The position numbers were made by a program, and so were the translations under genes. The notes under the pieces were generated by a model, which saw nothing but the letters and a program-made list of their open reading frames with translations, had not been told where the DNA came from and made no database searches. Below are positions 46,558 through 55,676 of a stretch of DNA of 64,000 nucleotides, in pieces. Source of the stretch: CBDCFL01 sp965216135 (lineage in GTDB: Bacteria; Pseudomonadota; Alphaproteobacteria; Rhodobacterales; Rhodobacteraceae); NCBI GenBank assembly GCA_965216135.1, contig CBDCFL010000024.1, forward strand, positions 372,001 to 436,000, read 5' to 3'. Within the stretch, counting starts at the first letter, position 1, and each line of letters opens with the position of its first letter.

Positions 46558-47668
46558 GGCCGGGCACGTCCTGTCCGCGATGCGCGAGGCGATGCCGGAA
46601 TTGCAGATCGTTGGATATTACGACCCCGCGCCGACACATCTGGACATGATCGGGCAAGACACGCGGCGATATGACAGCGTTGAACAGATGCTGGACGCGA
46701 CCGCGCCGGATTTGTTCTTTGTCTGCTCGCCCAACCGGTTTCATCTCGAACAGATCGAGGCGGGCCTGCGCGCCGGCGTGCGCATCTTCGCGGAAAAACC
46801 GGTGGTCGTCAGCATCGACGAAACACTCCGGCTTGCCGGGCTTTTGGCCGAACACCGGGCCGAACGGGTGATGGTCGGTCTGGTGCTGCGCTATTCGCAG
46901 CATATGGTCGATCTGCGCGCGGCGATTGCCGACGGCGTGTTGGGGCCGATTGCCTCGATGGAAGCCAATGAGCACATCGGCCCCTATCACGGCGCGTTTT
47001 TCATGCGCGACTGGCGGCGCAGCACTCAGAACTCCGGCGGCTTCATGCTGGAAAAATGCTGCCACGACCTGGATCTCTACAACATGATCACTGCATCGCG
47101 GCCCATCCGGGTTGCCAGCTTTGGCGGGCGGCGTTCGTTTCTGAGCGAATTCGCGCCGTCCAAAAATTCAGACACAGAAATCTTTCACGTCAAGAAATCG
47201 GTCTGGGGGTCGACCGACGATCCGTTTGCGAGCGACGGCGACATCATCGACTGCCAGACGGCGATACTGGAATATGAAAGCGGTGCATCGCTGGCTTTTC
47301 ACACCAATATGAACGTGCCGGAAGAACAACGGCGGTTTTGCGTGATCGGCGCGCTGGGCATGGCCGAGGGTGATTTCATGCGCGGCTATCTGAACATTAC
47401 CCGGCGCGATGGCGGCAGTTACGCGCGGCATGATTACACCGATGGTCCAAATACTTCTCTGGGCGCTCATTATGGCGCCGATGACATGATGGCGCGCGAT
47501 ATCGCGGCGTTCCTGCGCAGTGAACGCGATGGGCTGCCGGTCGGGATTATCGATGCTCTGCAGGCGGGCGTGGCCGCACTGGCGCTCGATGAGGCACGCC
47601 AATCGGGCCAAGTCGTCGATCTGAGCGAGACCTGGGCCAAATTCGACAATGCAGGAGCGCGGCGATGA
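46526..47668 (+). CDS. Gfo/Idh/MocA-family oxidoreductase
   Basis: This 380-residue protein starts at TTG 46526, preceded by GGAGG. The N-terminal Rossmann fold (RVVTAGMGLRAGHVLSAMRE) is followed by SPNRFHLEQIEAGLRAGVRIFAEKPVVVS, which has the family EKP motif. Then come GGFMLEKCCHDLDLYNMIT, with the catalytic His region, and a beta-sheet domain. Members oxidise or reduce sugars with NAD(P); some instead act as glycosidases (GH109). In this operon it might act on an amino-sugar derivative. The exact substrate is not predictable. Confidence 0.9.
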   Translation: MRVVTAGMGLRAGHVLSAMREAMPELQIVGYYDPAPTHLDMIGQDTRRYDSVEQMLDATAPDLFFVCSPNRFHLEQIEAGLRAGVRIFAEKPVVVSIDETLRLAGLLAEHRAERVMVGLVLRYSQHMVDLRAAIADGVLGPIASMEANEHIGPYHGAFFMRDWRRSTQNSGGFMLEKCCHDLDLYNMITASRPIRVASFGGRRSFLSEFAPSKNSDTEIFHVKKSVWGSTDDPFASDGDIIDCQTAILEYESGASLAFHTNMNVPEEQRRFCVIGALGMAEGDFMRGYLNITRRDGGSYARHDYTDGPNTSLGAHYGADDMMARDIAAFLRSERDGLPVGIIDALQAGVAALALDEARQSGQVVDLSETWAKFDNAGARR

Positions 47669-48693
47669 GCGGGCAACCCGAAATCACGCCGACCCCAGGT
47701 GCTCTGATGGCGTCCGAAGCCGCCGAAGCGGCGCGGGTCTTTTGCCAGACGGCGGGCGCTGGCAATTCCCTGGTTGCAGAGTTGGAGACGTTTGCCTCGC
47801 GCAAGACCATCTTCACGGTTGCGCGGGGCTCGTCTGACGCCGCGGCCAACATAATATCCTACGAGATGATGCGCGAAACCGGTATCCCGGCGACATCCAT
47901 GCCGCCCTCGGTGTTTTCGCTCGGCTCCGGCGTTCGTCTGGACAATTCCGGTGTTCTGGTGATCTCGCAATCGGGCGCCAGTGGCGATCTGGTCCGCTCG
48001 GCGGCCCGCGCAAAAGAGCTCGGGGCATCGGTTGTGGCGATAACCAACCGGCCGGGGTCGCGGGTTGAAGCGGCGGTGGATGTGACCCTGCCGATTTCGG
48101 CCGGGCCCGAACTTGCCGTTCCGGCGACGAAATCGGTGATTGGGTCCATCGCGGCGGGGATGCGGCTGATCGCGGTCTGCGCGCCGGGATATGCAGAGCG
48201 CTGCGCGCAAAGCGCGAAAGCCTTCGCGACGCTCGACGGCGCGCAGCATCCCGCGGCCAAAGCCCTGAGCGCCGCTTTGCTCGGCTCGCAACATGTCTAT
48301 GTCATCGGCCGCGACACCGGCTATGGCGCGGCCCAGGAGATTGCGCTGAAGCTGAAAGAATGCTGCGCGCAACATGCCGAGGCCTATTCGTCGTCAGAGG
48401 TTCTGCATGGTCCCCTGCAGCTTGTCACCAAACCGCTGATCATCCTGATGCTCGACACCGAAAGCGCACATATTCAGCCGAGCATGGACACCGCCGAAGC
48501 CCGTTTCAGATCAGCAGGCGGCCGGGTGTTTCGCATCCGGCCATCTGATGTGGGCGTGGCCGGTCTGACCCCTGCCGCCGCTGCCGCGGCGCTGTTGCAT
48601 TTGCTCTATCCGGTGATCCTGTCGGTGGCTTTGTCGCTTGGCCTTGACCCGGACCGGCCAGAGACATTGGCCAAAGAAACGCTGACGCTATGA
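47665..48693 (+). CDS. SIS-domain protein (GlmS/NagB-II-like)
   Basis: This 342-residue protein has two SIS domains and no glutaminase domain. It has TIFTVARGSSDAAANIISYEM, VLVISQSGASGDLVRSAARAKELGA, ELAVPATKSVIGSIAAG, and in the second domain YVIGRDTGYGAAQEIALKLKECCAQHAEAYSSSEVLHGP, matching the isomerase half of GlmS. Stand-alone versions act as glucosamine-6-phosphate deaminases (NagB-II), which fits the operon. The start overlaps the upstream stop (ATGA) and its stop overlaps the AgaS-like start. Confidence 0.9.
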   Translation: MSGQPEITPTPGALMASEAAEAARVFCQTAGAGNSLVAELETFASRKTIFTVARGSSDAAANIISYEMMRETGIPATSMPPSVFSLGSGVRLDNSGVLVISQSGASGDLVRSAARAKELGASVVAITNRPGSRVEAAVDVTLPISAGPELAVPATKSVIGSIAAGMRLIAVCAPGYAERCAQSAKAFATLDGAQHPAAKALSAALLGSQHVYVIGRDTGYGAAQEIALKLKECCAQHAEAYSSSEVLHGPLQLVTKPLIILMLDTESAHIQPSMDTAEARFRSAGGRVFRIRPSDVGVAGLTPAAAAAALLHLLYPVILSVALSLGLDPDRPETLAKETLTL

Positions 48694-49766
48694 CGCTCAA
48701 GGGTCTCGATAAATGGACAACCTGGTCGGAATTTAACGCCCAACCGGCGATCTGGCGTGAATGGGGCGATGAATTTGACCCATCCGAAACGAAGGCATGG
48801 ATCAAGGCAACCGGTGTCGAAGAGATCTGGCTTTCGGGTGCCGGAACCTCCGCCTATATCGGCGACATCATCGCTGCTGGGCTGGAAGGCCATGCTGGCC
48901 TGCGGGTGCGTTCTGTTGCCAGCACCGACATCGTCAGCAATCCGGCCAGCTATCTGACCGGGCGACGCCCGCTGGTGATCAGTTTCGGGCGCTCCGGCGA
49001 CAGCGCCGAAAGCCTGGGCGTTCTGGACGCTCTTGATGCGCTGGCCCCGCAAGCGCCGAGGCTCAACATCACCTGCAATGCAGATGGCGCATTGGCCACA
49101 CGGACCTCACCTGGGCCGCTCAAGGTCATCACCCTGCCGTCTGCGACCCATGACGCCGGGTTCGCGATGACCGCGAGTTTTTCCACCATGCTGTTGACGG
49201 CGCTGGCTATTTTGGACGATTGCCCGGATTTTTCCGCCAGGATGGGCCACCTCGCCGATAGTTGTGAAAGCGTCATCGCGCAGACTTCCGCACATATGAC
49301 ATCGCCACCTCAGCGGGTCATCTTTCTGGGCGCTGGCGCACTAAAGTATGCGGCGCGCGAGGCCGCGCTGAAGGTGATGGAATTATCCGCCGGCGACATT
49401 CCCGCCCTGTGGGACAGCACATTGGGCTTTCGCCACGGGCCGAAGTCCTTTGTCGCGCCGGGCACGGACATCGTCATTTTCCTGAGCGCCGACACAAACG
49501 CGCGGCGCTATGATCTCGATCTCGCCGAAGAACTGCGCGCACAATTCCCGCAAGCCCCGACCACCACCGTCGGGCCTGGCGGCGACATCAGCTTCGACAT
49601 GCCCTGGGGCGCGGCCTGGGCTGCCCCTCTGGCGGTCGCTCACGCACAGATGCTCGCCATCCGGTGGTCCGACACCCTCGGCATGAACGTCGATAATCCA
49701 TTCGCCGGTTTGGGCACGCTCACCCGCGTCGTATCTGGCGTCGCGCTCTACCCGGTGGTGCCATGA
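48690..49766 (+). CDS. agaS: SIS-domain amino-sugar isomerase/deaminase (AgaS-like)
   Basis: This 358-residue AgaS-family protein has EIWLSGAGTSAYIGDIIAAGLEG, LVISFGRSGDSAESLGVLD, RVIFLGAGALKYAAREAALKVMELSAGDIPALWDSTLGFRHGPKSF and GVALYPVV. AgaS is known to convert galactosamine-6-phosphate to tagatose-6-phosphate and ammonia, in keeping with the Z-type tagatose-bisphosphate aldolase protein two genes on. It differs clearly from the preceding SIS protein, so the operon may process both glucosamine-6- and galactosamine-6-phosphate. The start overlaps the upstream stop. Confidence 0.88.
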   Translation: MTLKGLDKWTTWSEFNAQPAIWREWGDEFDPSETKAWIKATGVEEIWLSGAGTSAYIGDIIAAGLEGHAGLRVRSVASTDIVSNPASYLTGRRPLVISFGRSGDSAESLGVLDALDALAPQAPRLNITCNADGALATRTSPGPLKVITLPSATHDAGFAMTASFSTMLLTALAILDDCPDFSARMGHLADSCESVIAQTSAHMTSPPQRVIFLGAGALKYAAREAALKVMELSAGDIPALWDSTLGFRHGPKSFVAPGTDIVIFLSADTNARRYDLDLAEELRAQFPQAPTTTVGPGGDISFDMPWGAAWAAPLAVAHAQMLAIRWSDTLGMNVDNPFAGLGTLTRVVSGVALYPVVP

Positions 49767-50671
49767 TCGCGGCCGGGCTCGATATCGGCGGCACCAAGAT
49801 TGCGGTGCAGAAATTTGACCAAGACTGGCAATTGGCCGAGCAGCGCCGCGTGCCCACGCCAGAGAGTTACGACGGCCTTGTGATGGCGGTCAAAGATCAG
49901 ATCGACTGGGCCACCGGTGGCAACCGGGATATGCCCGTCGGCGTTGGTTCGGCTGGCCTGATCAATCCAGGGACCGGCCTGGCGATTACCGCCAATCTTC
50001 CGGCCACGGGCCGCCCTTTCGCCCGCGACGTGGCGCAAGCCGCGAACCGTCAAGTGCCGTTTCTGAACGATTGCCGCGCGATGACATTGTCAGAAGCCGT
50101 GTTTGGAGCGGGCCGGGACGCATCTGTTGTGCTGGGTCTGATCCTGGGGACCGGCGTCGGAGGCGGGGTGGCGGTTGACGGCGGGCTGTTTGAAGGGCCT
50201 GCCGGGGTTGGTGGCGAGTTCGGTCACATCGCGACCTCGGCAGGGCTGGTCAGCCAACATGGCCTGCCGGTGATCCGGTGTGGCTGTGGCAGATTGGGCT
50301 GCATTGAGACATTGATCGCTGGTCCGGGGCTCGCGCGTATCGCCGAGGCCAGGACAGGCACGCCCCACAGCCCCGAAGAGATCGCCGCCAAGCGCCGGGA
50401 AAAGCATGCACTTTCCGAGGTTTGGCAGATCTGGTGCGGGCTGGTCGCCGATCTGCTGGCGACATTGTCTTTCGCCATAGACCCGCAGGTCGTCGTTATT
50501 GGCGGCGGACTTTCACGCATCGACGGACTGGTCGCAGATCTCGACGCGGCGCTACAGGCAGCACAATTTGACGGCTTCGCGGTGCCAGAAATCCGCTTGG
50601 CCGAAGGCGGTGATGCCAGCGGCGCGAGGGGTGCCGCATATTACGCCTGGAAGGTGGCCGCTGATGGGTGA
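49763..50671 (+). CDS. ROK-family sugar kinase
   Basis: This 302-residue kinase has the phosphate-binding GLDIGGTKIAVQ at the N-terminus, the catalytic Asp in PFLNDCRAMTLSEAVFGAG, LGTGVGGGVAVDG and the ROK zinc motif IRCGCGRLGCIETL. VVIGGGLSRID is near the C-terminus. In this operon it most likely phosphorylates imported N-acetylhexosamine (GlcNAc or GalNAc) at O6. It overlaps the upstream stop by 4 bp and the next start by 8 bp. Confidence 0.92.
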   Translation: MIAAGLDIGGTKIAVQKFDQDWQLAEQRRVPTPESYDGLVMAVKDQIDWATGGNRDMPVGVGSAGLINPGTGLAITANLPATGRPFARDVAQAANRQVPFLNDCRAMTLSEAVFGAGRDASVVLGLILGTGVGGGVAVDGGLFEGPAGVGGEFGHIATSAGLVSQHGLPVIRCGCGRLGCIETLIAGPGLARIAEARTGTPHSPEEIAAKRREKHALSEVWQIWCGLVADLLATLSFAIDPQVVVIGGGLSRIDGLVADLDAALQAAQFDGFAVPEIRLAEGGDASGARGAAYYAWKVAADG

Positions 50672-51950
50672 CATATTGCGCGATATTGCCGATCGGAACC
50701 GTGCCGGAGAGGCCGTGGCGATCCCCTCGGTCTGTTCTGCTCACCCGGACGTTCTGCGCGCAACGATGGCGCGTGCGGCGGCCATCGGGCGGCCGATCGT
50801 CGTCGAGGCGACATCCAATCAGGTCAATCAGGACGGCGGTTATACCGGCCTGACGCCCCACGGTTTCGTGGATCAGGTGCAGGCGCTTGCCGACGCGGCC
50901 AATCTCGACCGCGCTCAGATCGTCTTGGGCGGTGATCACCTCGGCCCGCAGGCCTGGCGTGATCTGGACGCTGATGCCGCCATGGCCAAGGCGCATGACA
51001 TGATGGCGGCCTACGCCAAGGCAGGTTTTACGAAAATCCACCTAGACTGCTCGCAAGCATGCAAGGGCGAAAAAGCGGCGCTAAATGACGCGATTACCGC
51101 CAGCCGGTCTGCCGAGCTGGCACACACCTGCCTTGCGGCTGCGCCCGATCCTGACCGCCTGCTGTTCGTCATCGGCACCGAGGTTCCGTCCCCCGGCGGC
51201 GCGCGCATGGATGAGACCGGAACCATCACCGCCACCCGCCCCGAGGATGCCGAGCAGACGCTGGCCGCGCACCGAACCGCATTTGCCGCTGCTGGCATCG
51301 GCGCGGAATTTGATCAGGTCATCGGATTGGTTGTGCAGCCGGGTGTCGAATTCTCACCTATGGATGTTCACCGTTTTCCACCTGACCGCGCCCTTCCCTA
51401 TCGTCAAATTCTCACCGGCTGGCCCGGCATCTGCCTGGAGGCCCATTCGACTGATTACCAGGACGCTGAGGTATTCCAAAAATTGGCCGCCGAGGGTTTC
51501 GCCTTTCAAAAAGTCGGCCCCGCTCTCACATTCGCCTGGCGCCAGGCGATCTACGCTCTCGATCAAATGCTCGAGATGCTGGGGCGATCCGCCCCCCCGA
51601 TCTGGCGCACAATGGAAGCTGTAATGATGGCCTCGCCGGACCATTGGCGCGGGCATTATTCCGGGTCGGATCAGGATGTGTTCATCGCACGGCATTTCGG
51701 CCTTGCTGATCGCATTCGCTATTACTGGCCTCAAAAAGAAGCCCGCATGAGCATTGCCGCGCTGATGGACGACATCGGCCGCCACAACATCCCCGATCCG
51801 ATGTTTGCGCAGTATTTTGCGCCCGCCGTGCTCGACCGCGCCAGCAATCTCAAAGGCCGCCTTGGCGACAGATTGATAGACGCGCAGGTGCAACTGGCTA
51901 TTGATCCCTATTTCTTTGACGCTTCTCTCGCTGCCAGAGAGGCCGCCTGA
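50664..51950 (+). CDS. kbaZ: Class II D-tagatose-bisphosphate aldolase, Z-type subunit (KbaZ/GatZ/AgaZ)
   Basis: This 428-residue protein starts at ATG 50664, overlapping the kinase stop. It has AIPSVCSAHPDVLRATMARA, VEATSNQVNQDGGYTGLTP, VLGGDHLGPQAWRDL, KIHLDCSQACKGE and FVIGTEVPSPGGARM, the KbaZ/GatZ/AgaZ signature. In enterobacteria the Z protein is needed for full activity of the catalytic Y subunit; in some GalNAc pathways it has been proposed to be a tagatose-6-phosphate kinase. No Y subunit or other tagatose kinase is in the window. Confidence 0.92.
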   Translation: MGDILRDIADRNRAGEAVAIPSVCSAHPDVLRATMARAAAIGRPIVVEATSNQVNQDGGYTGLTPHGFVDQVQALADAANLDRAQIVLGGDHLGPQAWRDLDADAAMAKAHDMMAAYAKAGFTKIHLDCSQACKGEKAALNDAITASRSAELAHTCLAAAPDPDRLLFVIGTEVPSPGGARMDETGTITATRPEDAEQTLAAHRTAFAAAGIGAEFDQVIGLVVQPGVEFSPMDVHRFPPDRALPYRQILTGWPGICLEAHSTDYQDAEVFQKLAAEGFAFQKVGPALTFAWRQAIYALDQMLEMLGRSAPPIWRTMEAVMMASPDHWRGHYSGSDQDVFIARHFGLADRIRYYWPQKEARMSIAALMDDIGRHNIPDPMFAQYFAPAVLDRASNLKGRLGDRLIDAQVQLAIDPYFFDASLAAREAA

Positions 51951-53134
51951 TGCCCGACCAAGCCATATATCTTCTACCTGCCCAGGTGTTTGATGGCGAA
52001 CGCCTGCGACCAGATTGTGCCGTCAAATTGGATGACGGACGCATCACCACTGTCCTGACCGCCGACGACATACCGACCAATGCGAAAGTTCTGCGACTCG
52101 ACGGAATTCTTTCGCCCGGTTTCGTCGACCTTCAGGTCAACGGCGGCGGCGATGTCATGTTCAACACCGACTGCACGAGCCAAGGATTGGCCCGCATAAC
52201 CGCCGCGCACCGCCGCTTTGGTACGGTGCGGATCATGCCCACCGTCATCACCGACGCACCGGAGGTTCTGGATCGCGCCACTGAGGCGATAATCTGCGCC
52301 GCCGACAATCCTGACATTCTGGGCCTGCACATTGAAGGCCCACATATCAGCAACATTCAGCGTGGCACCCATGACGCAGGCTTTATCCGCCCGCTGGATG
52401 ACCGCACGATGGGTCACGTCAAACGCCTGCGGGCGCGCAATATTCCGGTGATGATTACCATTGCTCCGGAAACGGTCAGCAACGATCAAATCGGCGCGCT
52501 TGCGGCAACCGGCGCAATCGTCTCAATCGGTCATTCCGGTGGCAGTGCGAAGATGACACGAAGCGCGTTAAGGGCTGGAGGCACATGTTTCACCCATCTG
52601 TTCAACGCCATGTCGCCAATGCTGAACCGCGCGCCCGGCGTTGTCGGTGCGGCGATCAACTCTGATGCTTATGCCGGGATCATTTGCGACGGGTATCATG
52701 TCGCCGACGAGATGCTGGGGTTGGCTATCAGAGCCAGACCCATGCCGGACAGAATGTTTCTGGTCTCCGACGCGATGGCCACCGTCGGCGGGGGAGATCA
52801 TTTTGAGCTTTACGGCCAGCGTATCGAGCTGAATGACGGCAAGCTGATCAATTCCGACGGCGGGCTGGCCGGCGCGCATGTGACGATGTTTGCCTCGCTT
52901 CAGCGTCTGGTGAATGTCGTCGGCGTCGGGCTTGCCGATGCGCTGCGGATGGCGACCAGTATTCCGTTCGGTCTTGCCACGGGCACCGGCACGCCGCAGT
53001 CAATGCTTACCGGTATGGAATTGCGCGATTTGATCGTCATCGCCGCGGACCTGGATCGCCACAGCGCGGTTGATACCCTGTTACCTCAATTGGACGCGCA
53101 ACCGGCATTCTTGGCGCGCAAATCGATTGCCTGA
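51950..53134 (+). CDS. nagA: N-acetylhexosamine-6-phosphate deacetylase NagA
   Basis: This 394-residue amidohydrolase removes acetate from N-acetylglucosamine-6-phosphate (or, as AgaA, the galactosamine form). It has the metal and substrate motifs GFVDLQVNGGGDVMFN, LGLHIEGPHISNIQRGTHD, VSIGHSGGSAKMT, FTHLFNAMSPMLNRAPGVVG, ICDGYHVADEM and the catalytic Asp in LVSDAMATVGG. It shares the TGATG junction with the preceding gene. It is the last clear gene of the operon; 103 bp follow before the aldehyde dehydrogenase start, with only a weak hairpin (ACCGC/GCGGT). Confidence 0.95.
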   Translation: MPDQAIYLLPAQVFDGERLRPDCAVKLDDGRITTVLTADDIPTNAKVLRLDGILSPGFVDLQVNGGGDVMFNTDCTSQGLARITAAHRRFGTVRIMPTVITDAPEVLDRATEAIICAADNPDILGLHIEGPHISNIQRGTHDAGFIRPLDDRTMGHVKRLRARNIPVMITIAPETVSNDQIGALAATGAIVSIGHSGGSAKMTRSALRAGGTCFTHLFNAMSPMLNRAPGVVGAAINSDAYAGIICDGYHVADEMLGLAIRARPMPDRMFLVSDAMATVGGGDHFELYGQRIELNDGKLINSDGGLAGAHVTMFASLQRLVNVVGVGLADALRMATSIPFGLATGTGTPQSMLTGMELRDLIVIAADLDRHSAVDTLLPQLDAQPAFLARKSIA

Positions 53135-53237
53135 CACCGCCTCGGCGGTTCAGTCCGGCGAAATTTGACGACTTGAATTCACCGCCTGCATCAAGCAGTC
53201 ATTCGCCCAACCAAAGATGACCATTCGGGACACAAAG

Positions 53238-54689
53238 ATGAACGATTTTTCAGGTATGTTGAAAGAGGCCAACTTTGTTGGCGGCCAGTGGATCGGCGCT
53301 GACAGCGGCAAGACCATCTACGTAACCAACCCCGCATCCGGCGCAGTCATCGGACAGATCCCGAACTGCGGCACGGATGAAACCAATCGCGCCATTGCCG
53401 CCGCCGGTGGGGCATTTGCTGAGTATTCGAGCAGCAATCTGTCCTATCGCGTCGGTCTTTTGCGCAAACTCCACGACGCGCTGATGGACAATCAGGAGCC
53501 ACTTGCCCGCCTGCTGACCGCCGAACAGGGCAAACCCCTGGCCGAGGCGCGCGGCGAGATTGCCATTGGTGCGGCCTATATCCTGTGGTTTGCTGAAGAG
53601 GTTCGCCGCGCCAAGGGTGAGATCGTGCCACCGCCGGTCAACGACCGCAGGCTGCTGATCACCCGCCATGCGGTGGGTGTCGTCGGTATGATCACACCCT
53701 GGAATTTTCCGTCCTCCATGCTGGCGCGCAAACTTGGCCCGGCGCTGGCCGCTGGTTGCACGGTGGTGGCCAAGCCGGCAACCGCCACACCCTTTTCCGG
53801 TCTGGCCTGGGCAAAACTGGCCGAAGATGTCGGCTTTCCGACCGGTGTTGTGAACATCCTTACCGGTTCGTCGCGCGACATTGGCGGCGCGATCATGGCC
53901 AGCCCGACCGTGCGCAAGGTAACCTTTACCGGATCCACCGAAGTTGGCAAAACGCTGATCCGCCAATCTGCCGATACGGTCAAAAAACTGTCGATGGAAC
54001 TTGGCGGCAACGCACCGTTCATTGTCTTTGATGATGCCGACCTGGATGCGGCCATCGAGGGCGCGATGGTCTCAAAATACCGCAATATGGGCCAGACCTG
54101 CGTCTGCACCAACCGGTTTTACGTTCAGTCCGGCATCCATGATGCCTTTGTCGCGCGCTTAAACGCGGCCAGCGCCGATCTGGTTGTCGGCGATGGTCAG
54201 ACGGACGGCGTTCAGCAGGGCCCGATGATTGACCAAGTCGCCGTCGAAAAGGTCGAAGAAATGATCGCCGATGCCAAGGCCAAGGGAGGAACAATTGCCC
54301 AGGGTGGCAAGCGCCATGCTCTCGGCGGCTCGTTTTTTGAACCGACCGTTGTCACCGGCGCCACGCCCGATATGGCCTTTGCCACCGAAGAGATTTTCGG
54401 GCCCCTGTCGCCGGTCTTCAAATTTGAGACCGAACAACAGGCGCTGGATGCCGCCAACGCCACCGAATTCGGCCTTGCTGCTTATGTTTACACCCGCGAC
54501 GTCGGTCGGGTATTCCGCATGAACGACGGTCTCGAATACGGGCTGATCGGCATCAATTCCGGGCTGATCACAACGGTAGAGGCCCCCTTTGGCGGCATGA
54601 AAGAAAGCGGGATGGGTAAAGAAGGCGGCAGTCAGGGCCTCGAAGATTATCTTGAGACAAAATATGTGGCTATTGCAGGGATCACTTAA
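53238..54689 (+). CDS. gabD: NAD(P)-dependent succinate-semialdehyde dehydrogenase (GabD-like)
   Basis: This 483-residue aldehyde dehydrogenase starts at ATG 53238, preceded by CGGGAC; an in-frame ATG at 53217 has no better site. It has the cofactor and catalytic motifs GMITPWNFPSSMLARKLGPALAAGC, FTGSTEVGKTLIRQSA, MELGGNAPFIVFDDAD (catalytic Glu) and NMGQTCVCTNR (catalytic Cys). The pattern is the GabD/SSADH subgroup, but related semialdehydes are possible. No gabT adjoins it. It overlaps the VOC gene start by one base (TAATG). Confidence 0.9.
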   Translation: MNDFSGMLKEANFVGGQWIGADSGKTIYVTNPASGAVIGQIPNCGTDETNRAIAAAGGAFAEYSSSNLSYRVGLLRKLHDALMDNQEPLARLLTAEQGKPLAEARGEIAIGAAYILWFAEEVRRAKGEIVPPPVNDRRLLITRHAVGVVGMITPWNFPSSMLARKLGPALAAGCTVVAKPATATPFSGLAWAKLAEDVGFPTGVVNILTGSSRDIGGAIMASPTVRKVTFTGSTEVGKTLIRQSADTVKKLSMELGGNAPFIVFDDADLDAAIEGAMVSKYRNMGQTCVCTNRFYVQSGIHDAFVARLNAASADLVVGDGQTDGVQQGPMIDQVAVEKVEEMIADAKAKGGTIAQGGKRHALGGSFFEPTVVTGATPDMAFATEEIFGPLSPVFKFETEQQALDAANATEFGLAAYVYTRDVGRVFRMNDGLEYGLIGINSGLITTVEAPFGGMKESGMGKEGGSQGLEDYLETKYVAIAGIT

Positions 54690-54715
54690 TGCCAGACCAA
54701 CCAGAGGTGGCCACA

Positions 54716-55321
54716 ATGACCGAGAAACAGGAATTCAGAAAACTCCAGTCCCAGGGCCTTCACCATGTCACCCTGGTCGGAGCCGACCGCCAGACCTCGA
54801 TCGATTTCTGGGAAGGCATCCTTGGCATGCCGCTTGTCTTCGACCAACCCAATCTTGACGACCCGGACAAGGGCCATCTCTATTTCGACCCCGGCGACGG
54901 GCGACTGATCACCGTTTTCACCAATGAGGCCCGCCAGCCGGTTCCGGCGCGAACCTCAACCGAAGCCGGTGCCGTGCATCACCTCGCTTTCGCGGTTTCA
55001 AAGGCAACCTTCGATCAGGCCGCAGAACGGCTCGACGCGCGCAGCATCGGTCATTCCGGCCCCAAGGATCGTGGCTTTATGGACTCGATCTATTTCCAGG
55101 ATCCGCTGGGCCTGTTGGTCGAGCTGGCCTCATACCGGTTTGAACCGCCAGCAGGCTTTCGCCACGCGGATGTCCTGATCGAAGCACACCGCATTCGCAC
55201 CGCTCGCGGCGATTACAATATTGCCCAGGAACACCTCGCCGACGCCATCGAAAACCTCGTGGCGCGTGGGCATCAGTCGTTGTCGGCGGACCGCCCACCG
55301 GGCACAGTCGACGCTGAATAG
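54716..55321 (+). CDS. VOC-family (glyoxalase/dioxygenase-like) protein
   Basis: This is about 201 residues from ATG 54716, which follows AGAGGTGG; ATG 54689 overlapping the upstream stop is an alternative. It has two beta-alpha-beta-beta-beta modules: LQSQGLHHVTLVGADRQTSIDFWEGILGMPLVFDQP, and then GAVHHLAFAVSKATFDQAAERL and SIYFQDPLGLLVELASY, with metal-binding His and Glu. It resembles ring-cleaving dioxygenase-like VOC proteins; the substrate is unknown. It is probably co-transcribed with the dehydrogenase. The tRNA-Gly gene begins 4 bp after its stop on the other strand. Confidence 0.86.
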   Translation: MTEKQEFRKLQSQGLHHVTLVGADRQTSIDFWEGILGMPLVFDQPNLDDPDKGHLYFDPGDGRLITVFTNEARQPVPARTSTEAGAVHHLAFAVSKATFDQAAERLDARSIGHSGPKDRGFMDSIYFQDPLGLLVELASYRFEPPAGFRHADVLIEAHRIRTARGDYNIAQEHLADAIENLVARGHQSLSADRPPGTVDAE

Positions 55322-55325
55322 CGGC

Positions 55326-55399
55326 TGGAGCGGGCGGCGGGAATCGAACCCGCGTCATCAGCTTGGAAGGCTGAGGTCTTACCACTACACAACGCCCGC
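55326..55399 (-). tRNA. tRNA-Gly (anticodon TCC)
   Basis: The minus strand gives a 74-nt cloverleaf including an encoded CCA. The acceptor stem is GCGGGCG/CGCCCGC, the D loop has AGTGGTAAGA, the anticodon loop is CTTCCAA (TCC, glycine), and the T arm is CGGGTTCGATTCCCG. Discriminator base U precedes CCA. Confidence 0.97.
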
Positions 55400-55676
55400 T
55401 CAACAGATTTACGTCATATTTCAAAGGCATTTGACCGTCAAGGAAACATGCCAAACGCTCTATGGAAACTAGGGGGTGTTGACGTTCATCGTGTTTGAAT
55501 GACGATTGCAGCAAGCGAGATGAATGCTTTGAAGCTGTCATCTGTTTTGCAGGAACGCATTGCGATCCCTCTGTATTCCTTCAGCTTTCCGAAGAAGTTT
55601 TCGACCAGGTGACGCCATTTGTAGGTGTGGCGGTCGAACTCCGCCGGGAAGCGGCGGTTTGATTTTGGAGGGATTA

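Noticed and set aside
55326..55399. tRNA-Gly as an island attachment site
   Set aside because: No integrase gene and no repeated copy of the tRNA 3' end is visible in the window, and the IS nest lies on the 5' side of the tRNA. The decayed region can be explained by IS activity alone.
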